Assembly: GCA_022495005.1 (NCBI GenBank)
Contig: JAGYXB010001020.1
Location: 310,001-374,000 of the forward strand
Reading direction: 5' to 3'
Length of the DNA: 64,000 nucleotides
Source of the DNA: Rhyacophila brunnea
Lineage: Eukaryota > Arthropoda > Insecta > Trichoptera > Rhyacophilidae
The notes beneath the pieces were generated by a model, which ran no database searches, was not told the origin of the DNA, and worked only from the letters and a program-made list of their open reading frames with translations. Each line of letters opens with the position of its first letter. The stretch's first letter is position 1. The translations under genes were made by a program, and so were the position numbers. Shown here piece after piece: positions 59,272 through 64,000 of the stretch.

Positions 59272-59341
59272 TACGTTACATTACAAGAACAGGACATGCT
59301 TTGGATTTTATTTCCATTGCAAAAAAGTGTGTAGAATAATG

Positions 59342-59545
59342 TAAAACGCAATTTTTTTGTAGTATTTATTCCACTTTTAATCAAGTTCAGTTAAAAATCA
59401 GTTAAAAATGTCCCTCTGAGGCGAACGAAACCAGTTCTTATCTATTGATTAAAAGTAGAATAAGTACTACAAAAAAATTGCGTTTTATTAAATTAAAACA
59501 ACAATACAATGCAGTTCCACCATGAATTGACAGTTAACAAAATAA
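59342..59545. repeat. Family E fold-back element, older copy
   Basis: Arms 59342-59384 and 59445-59487 are inverted with a few mismatches (AAAACGCAATTTTTTTGTAG, TTATTCCACTTTTAAT). The 60-nt loop contains CTGAGGCGAACGAAACC, the family E motif. The right flank to about 59545 (ATGCAGTTCCACCATGAATT) matches the left flank of the 12.5 kb copy in reverse. Confidence 0.8.
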
Positions 59546-60663
59546 AAGAAATGTAGAATAAAGAACACTGATAAACCATAGTAAGGATGCCCAAACTGGA
59601 GAAAACATTACTTTTATTTGATAGACAAATAAATATTTGTATTGTATTATTATGTGTTTATATTTTTATGTTTAAATATTCTTTGTTTATTTTCTCGGTT
59701 ATTATTAAAGTCGAAAAGTTAAAATGAATCTCATAAATAAATATTTTCTTGACAATAGAAATATTTATATCCTAAAAATTAATATACGTGTTCCTTTTTT
59801 TCTGATTTTTAACATGAGACCATAAACAATGTTTTAACTCATTCAAACTGTTGTACAAGAAAAAATCTTGCCTGTTGCTAAAACATTCATTCTCTCTATA
59901 ACATGATATATTTTGGCTTGTTTTTAGTAATTACGAATGTTTTAGTCTATTGCGTATTTTTACGACATTATTTTAAATTATTTTATACTACGTAACTACT
60001 CACCATAGCCACTAGTGGTAAGCATAATATTAGTATACTGCAAATTGCATTTTTCACAAGGAAGTGCACACATGCTTAATAACGTGAGTTGACCGGATGC
60101 CACTCGCTACGAAATTAATAAAGCCTACTTTACTACTGACTTTAATTCTTATGCAGCCCATTACCGTGCCTTATCGCTTCCACTACATATTTTGAATATA
60201 TTATATACATATTATGACATCTGTGGGGTTTGATGTGGTAGCCATGGTGTGGTGGATGACGATGAAGAAGTCAAAGATGGATGTAGGAGCAAGTTTTATG
60301 TGTAGCGTAATGGTCGCCACAATAGTATGTTATGTTAAAATACTTATTATATGGGTCTAAAGTCCGCATCTCCGTATAATGAGATGTGTTGCGGGACTAT
60401 ACGAAGAATGAGATTCTAACAGCCCGGAAACTTATATTCGAGTGACATTTTCGATGAAATATTAAAAGCTATGTATACAGTCAAAATAATATCATTTTCA
60501 ATATAACTTGGTAAATAATTATATTGATCGAGTCTAAATGGCATTTGCGGTAATGGACATCCAAGTAGCTGACTAATTTATAAAATATAGATATCGCGAA
60601 AAAAATAATAAAATAATATTTACTGATTTTACTATACTTATATTACTATATAAAGAACAATCT
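59546..60663. other. Gene-free stretch, no feature seen
   Basis: AT-rich. No supported feature. Confidence 0.4.
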
Positions 60664-60868
60664 TTGGACAAATTTATTCATCCAGTGGTATCCAAGAGGT
60701 ACAAAACATCCGCAAGGTAGGTCTAGAGGCCGCTGAATCGATGAAATGATAAAGTTCAGCGGAAAAACTTGACAACGCAACGCACAGGGACGAGAGAAGT
60801 GAAATCAACTTGGAGATTAGCGAGGCCTTTATCCAGCAGTGAATAGATTCAGGCTGGTGATGATGATG
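60664..60868 (+). pseudogene. RTE-like LINE (family gamma) 3' end
   Basis: Matches the last ~190 bp of the 50-52 kb RTE: TTCATCCAGTGGTATCCAAG, GGCCGCTGAATCGATGAAAT (the W codon of RWIDE is now TGA), and the end CAGGCTGGTGATGATGATGA. A second TGA replaces the terminal Trp codon. It is a 5'-truncated dead copy. Confidence 0.83.
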
Positions 60869-62190
60869 AATACATAATAAAATTTAAAAAAAAAATGTGT
60901 TTTGCTTTGTTATATTTATACCTATAATTTTTTTAAACTTATAATTTGTTTTATTTTGGCTAGGTAAATAAGATACAAATCCACATTTAACAAAATATCT
61001 TTAGAGGCAGAAGGATGCAAATCTACACTACGTTTTTTATTTTATTTTTTTTAGATATAAAATTGTATTATATTTATTCCTTTCTTACATATTCCAGAAG
61101 TATTTTAATTGAATTAGAATAAAAAAAATAATGATCATTATATGTATATTTTCTTAGAACTTATGAATATTCGTTTAAAATAAAAATTGTTTTTTGGCTC
61201 TCCTGAACAATTGGGTATTTGGCACTTGCATCCGTCTGCCTCTGAGGTACAGATATTATATAGGTTCATAATGTGCAGACAAAACTGAAAGCTATAATAA
61301 CTAGTGCTTATCTTCAATTTCGAGTCATTGCATAGCCACAAGTGGTTATCGTATGGTAATATTAATTATTGTCATAATACTGTTTTTCTGAGTAAATAAC
61401 TATTTGAAAATATGTCTTAACTTAATATATAATTAAAATAATCGTATGTTAATCTGCATTTTCACCGTAAGTTTATATTAAATAAACAAATCACGTGGAG
61501 TGGAAACGGGGATAGACAATACACGACTGTAATATTATAGCGTAATTATAAATACCCATGTTTTGGGAATTAACCGAAAAGATTTTCCGGATTTTATCGA
61601 ATTAGCAACAACAAAGAGTAATTTTCTCCATTAGAAGACGGGATTAAGACTGCAAGAACCATGTGTGCCCGCGACATGTACATGGTTAACTAATTAAGCT
61701 CTTGTAAGAGAACATTTATATTAGTATTATTATAACCATAACAATAAAAGTAATTAACCCTTTCGATAGTAATGAAATAGTTTTTTTATAAATCATAAAT
61801 TTTCGTTAAGTTTTTATTCAATCAAAACATTCATACGGTAAATCTATAATATGTAACACAAAAAAAGCATCGCAAAAAAACGCCAACACCAAGTGAAAGT
61901 CCCGACAAAATCACGATTACTGTTAGAAATTATCGACAACATCATATTATAATACCAACTTTGTTTTATTTATTCTGTTTATTGAGTATTATTGACTTAA
62001 TTATGGCAAAATTGTCCACACAACTATCAAAAGATTGTAAATGGAATAATTACATAATGAAAAGAAGTTTTTATATACCACGATTTTAAATTTTCTGTTG
62101 AATCATATTATAAACTTGACAATTCTATGAATTAATAATTTAGGACAAATAATTGTCAACAAATCAAATAAACAAATATAGAATACTGAA
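60869..62190. other. Gene-free stretch, no feature seen
   Basis: AT-rich. No supported feature. Confidence 0.4.
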
Positions 62191-62194
62191 ATGT

Positions 62195-62962
62195 CATTTT
62201 GATTTCCATAGTAACGCAAGTATATATTAATAATTTAGTTGTTAGGACCACCCCCCTAGCAACCAATAATAGTGGATTGGATTACGAATTTCTTCCGAAA
62301 TAACTTTTCATACAAGTGCGATGACACGCTTTACCACTATATGGAAGGATCGGGGAATTTCAATTGCCACAAAAATTATGCTTGTGCAAACATTAGTGTT
62401 CTCGATATTCCTATACGGAGTCGAGTTGTGGACCCTGAAGGCAAGAGAACGGAAGGCAATTGATGCCTTTGAGATGTGGTGTTGGCGCCAAATGCTTCGC
62501 ATTTCTTGGACGAAGCACAGGACAAACCAGTCAATCATCCAGGGACTGAACATAAAGGAACGGCTCTCGACGATATGTCTGAGAAGAATTCTGCAGTTTT
62601 TTGGACATATTGTCAGGCGCGGACCGGACAACCTGGAGAGGCTGGTAGTTTTGGGTAGCCTCCAGGGAAGGCAAAGCAGAGGAAGAGCGTCTGCGCGATG
62701 GAGCGACCAAGTGAAAGAGCTGACTGGGGGCACCATCCATTATGCCCTGAGAGAAGCGGAAGATCAAGAAGGATGGAAAGTCTTGGTCGCTCAAAGGATG
62801 GCAAAATTTAAATGTGGTCACGATCCTCAGCCATGAGTGCACGACCAAGAAGAAGAGAGACAAAACAGAATTAACTGAAAATTAATTCAATTTTACTTAA
62901 AGGTGGCTAAAAGTATTAAAAGAATGCATTGTCATCGTGTTCTGATATATTTTAAAAGTTTC
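62195..62962. repeat. Family F repeat, split by a LINE
   Basis: The left part 62195-62312 and right part 62868-62962 together correspond to the reverse complement of 58115-58345. The break falls exactly between CTTTTCATACAA and CAAAACAGAATTAAC, where the LINE fragment sits. Confidence 0.78.
62313..62867 (+). pseudogene. LINE (family alpha) 3' fragment, longest copy
   Basis: An open 171-codon frame (62321-62836) covers only the region after the reverse-transcriptase core. It includes LVQTLVFSIFLYGVELWTLK, IDAFEMWCWRQMLRISWT, FGHIVRRGPDNLERLVV and GRASARWSDQVKEL, and ends at TGA. A short UTR ends in AAGAAGAAG. The frame is uninterrupted, but RT catalytic motifs and endonuclease are absent, so this is a 5'-truncated insertion with an accidental ATG. 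The 4-bp ACAA at both borders may be its TSD. The intact frame and clean junctions suggest a fairly recent insertion. Confidence 0.9.
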
Positions 62963-63166
62963 AAATGTCTAGCTAGTCGGCAATCGAATGCAAGATTTGT
63001 ACTGAATAAATAACCACCGGACAAATAAGAATATGAGCTAAGAAAAACGTGGTAAAAAAATAGACAATGTACTGTAAAAAGAGATCTAGAAAGGTAATTC
63101 AGAAAGTCAATTTTTCTTGATCCTTTTGTAGGGTACCTACTATTATTTTTTTATTATATTATATAC

Positions 63167-63330
63167 TGCCGAGCGGCAATATTGTGTCGGCTTATAAAGT
63201 CGTAGGTTCGAATCTGTGATCAGGTAAATTATTCACATGTTGGTATTTCAACAAGTGTTTTGATGCTGAGCATGACCTTTATATGTTGATTAAGTGTCCA
63301 AGTAACTATTAATGGCTAGTACCTACAATC
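63167..63330 (+). mobile_element. SINE family A-like copy, diverged body
   Basis: The head CTGCCGAGCGGCAATATTGT, GTCGGCTTATAAAGTCGTAG and the B-box GGTTCGAATCTGTGATC match the family A head. The body (ATGACCTTTATATGTTGATT) is only loosely similar to 'ATGGACCTAATAGGTTGA', and the 3' hairpins are not seen. Confidence 0.68.
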
Positions 63331-64000
63331 AATTGAAAAAACATTGTCATTATGTTTTCCATTTTGCGACACTCTTGTTTGCAATCGTGTATATAGATTA
63401 TGTCGTGTTATAATTACATAGGTACCTACCTATATAATATTTTAAATATATTGTAATATTATTGTTTTTCTAACCGTTTTTGTATATTTAAAATACTATG
63501 GGGATAAGCTATTTTATTTCATATAATAATTTTAATTTCTTTACACTAGGTTATAGTGTTATCATTTCCTGCTATAGTGTAAATATGATAATAAAACCTA
63601 AATTTTATTCATACTATTATGATACTTCATTAAATGAAAGTGTAATATGTGGCCCTCATAAAGTTAACTATTTTATTCTACGTGTATATGTTAATTAGGG
63701 GCCTTTATCCCGAAAATACTCGACAAAGGTTTTTGAGATCAAACAGAAAGTTGGAGTCTGCTCGGTTTTACATTCTTACTACTCGGCGCAATTCAAATTA
63801 TACACAATATGTTTCATCTAATCTAATTAATTAAATATATCTACGAAAATACCACATACAGATTTTATGATTACGATATTAGGAAATTAAAACGCAAAAA
63901 TAAACACAGCTTTCCATTTTATATACAATAGATTAAATTTCTTTGTATTTATTTACTAATATAACAAATTTATCCACAACAAAATGAAGTCGCTAAATTG
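63331..64000. other. Gene-free stretch to window end
   Basis: AT-rich. Short frames of up to 66 codons look like chance frames. No feature supported. Confidence 0.4.

Noticed and set aside
1..64000. CRISPR arrays, bacterial operons, prophage or rRNA genes
   Set aside because: None seen. The window is typical repeat-rich insect nuclear DNA.

Overview
This is an AT-rich eukaryotic nuclear window (roughly 70% A+T, judged by eye). It is almost certainly from an insect. The evidence is the mix of repeats: tRNA-derived SINEs, RTE-like and Jockey-like LINE fragments, a Helitron with the CTAG/hairpin end, and many small hAT elements with 8-bp target-site duplications (TSDs). Base composition and repeats fit a hemipteran or a lepidopteran. 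The sequence alone does not decide between them. No bacterial genes, operons or CRISPR arrays are present.

I find no intact protein-coding host gene. Most of the window is intergenic or long-intron DNA built up by transposon insertion and decay. All recognisable protein homology is to transposable elements. The one recognisable host-type gene is a tRNA-Gly(GCC)-like locus near 33.95 kb on the minus strand. Its acceptor stem is damaged, but its internal promoter, anticodon arm and a downstream T-run are intact.

Layout: 0-3.8 kb, SINE fragments and a 3' LINE fragment. 4.6-6.6 kb, two non-autonomous hAT elements. 6.65-8.52 kb, a Helitron with both ends but an internal deletion. 8.83-9.57 kb, a TTAA-flanked (piggyBac-like) non-autonomous element; a truncated relative lies at 47.5-48.0 kb. 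12-13.7 kb, fold-back repeats, including a perfect 67-bp palindrome pair. 13.85-14.5 kb, a Jockey-like LINE end. 16.0-16.2 kb, a short open-frame island that could be an exon. 17-22 kb, SINEs, an RTE remnant and a hAT. 24.9-26.4 kb, two inverted-repeat elements and a hAT. 27.16-27.68 kb, a 5'-inverted (twin-primed) LINE insertion with a 9-bp TSD. 28.5-35 kb, SINEs, LINE ends and the tRNA-Gly. 36.3-37.2 kb, a LINE reverse-transcriptase fragment on the minus strand. 42.9-44.2 kb, a Jockey-like LINE interrupted by a palindromic MITE, then an RTE end. 45.5-46.0 kb, an element with repeated subterminal motifs. 47-49.7 kb, three same-orientation SINEs. 50.1-52.1 kb, the longest coding relic, an RTE reverse transcriptase. 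52.3-53.9 kb, two hATs. 54.4-55.2 kb, a nested SINE cluster. 58-62.9 kb, a repeat present twice, one copy carrying a LINE insertion, plus TIR and fold-back elements.

The parts do not form a pathway. Their value is as a record of insertions: at least six hATs with recoverable TSDs, two insertions with paralogous empty sites in the same window, and three SINE families with different tRNA-like heads. The best candidates for something undescribed are the fold-back family with a conserved loop (12.6, 59.4, 55.95 kb), the three SINE families, and the tRNA-Gly locus between direct repeats.
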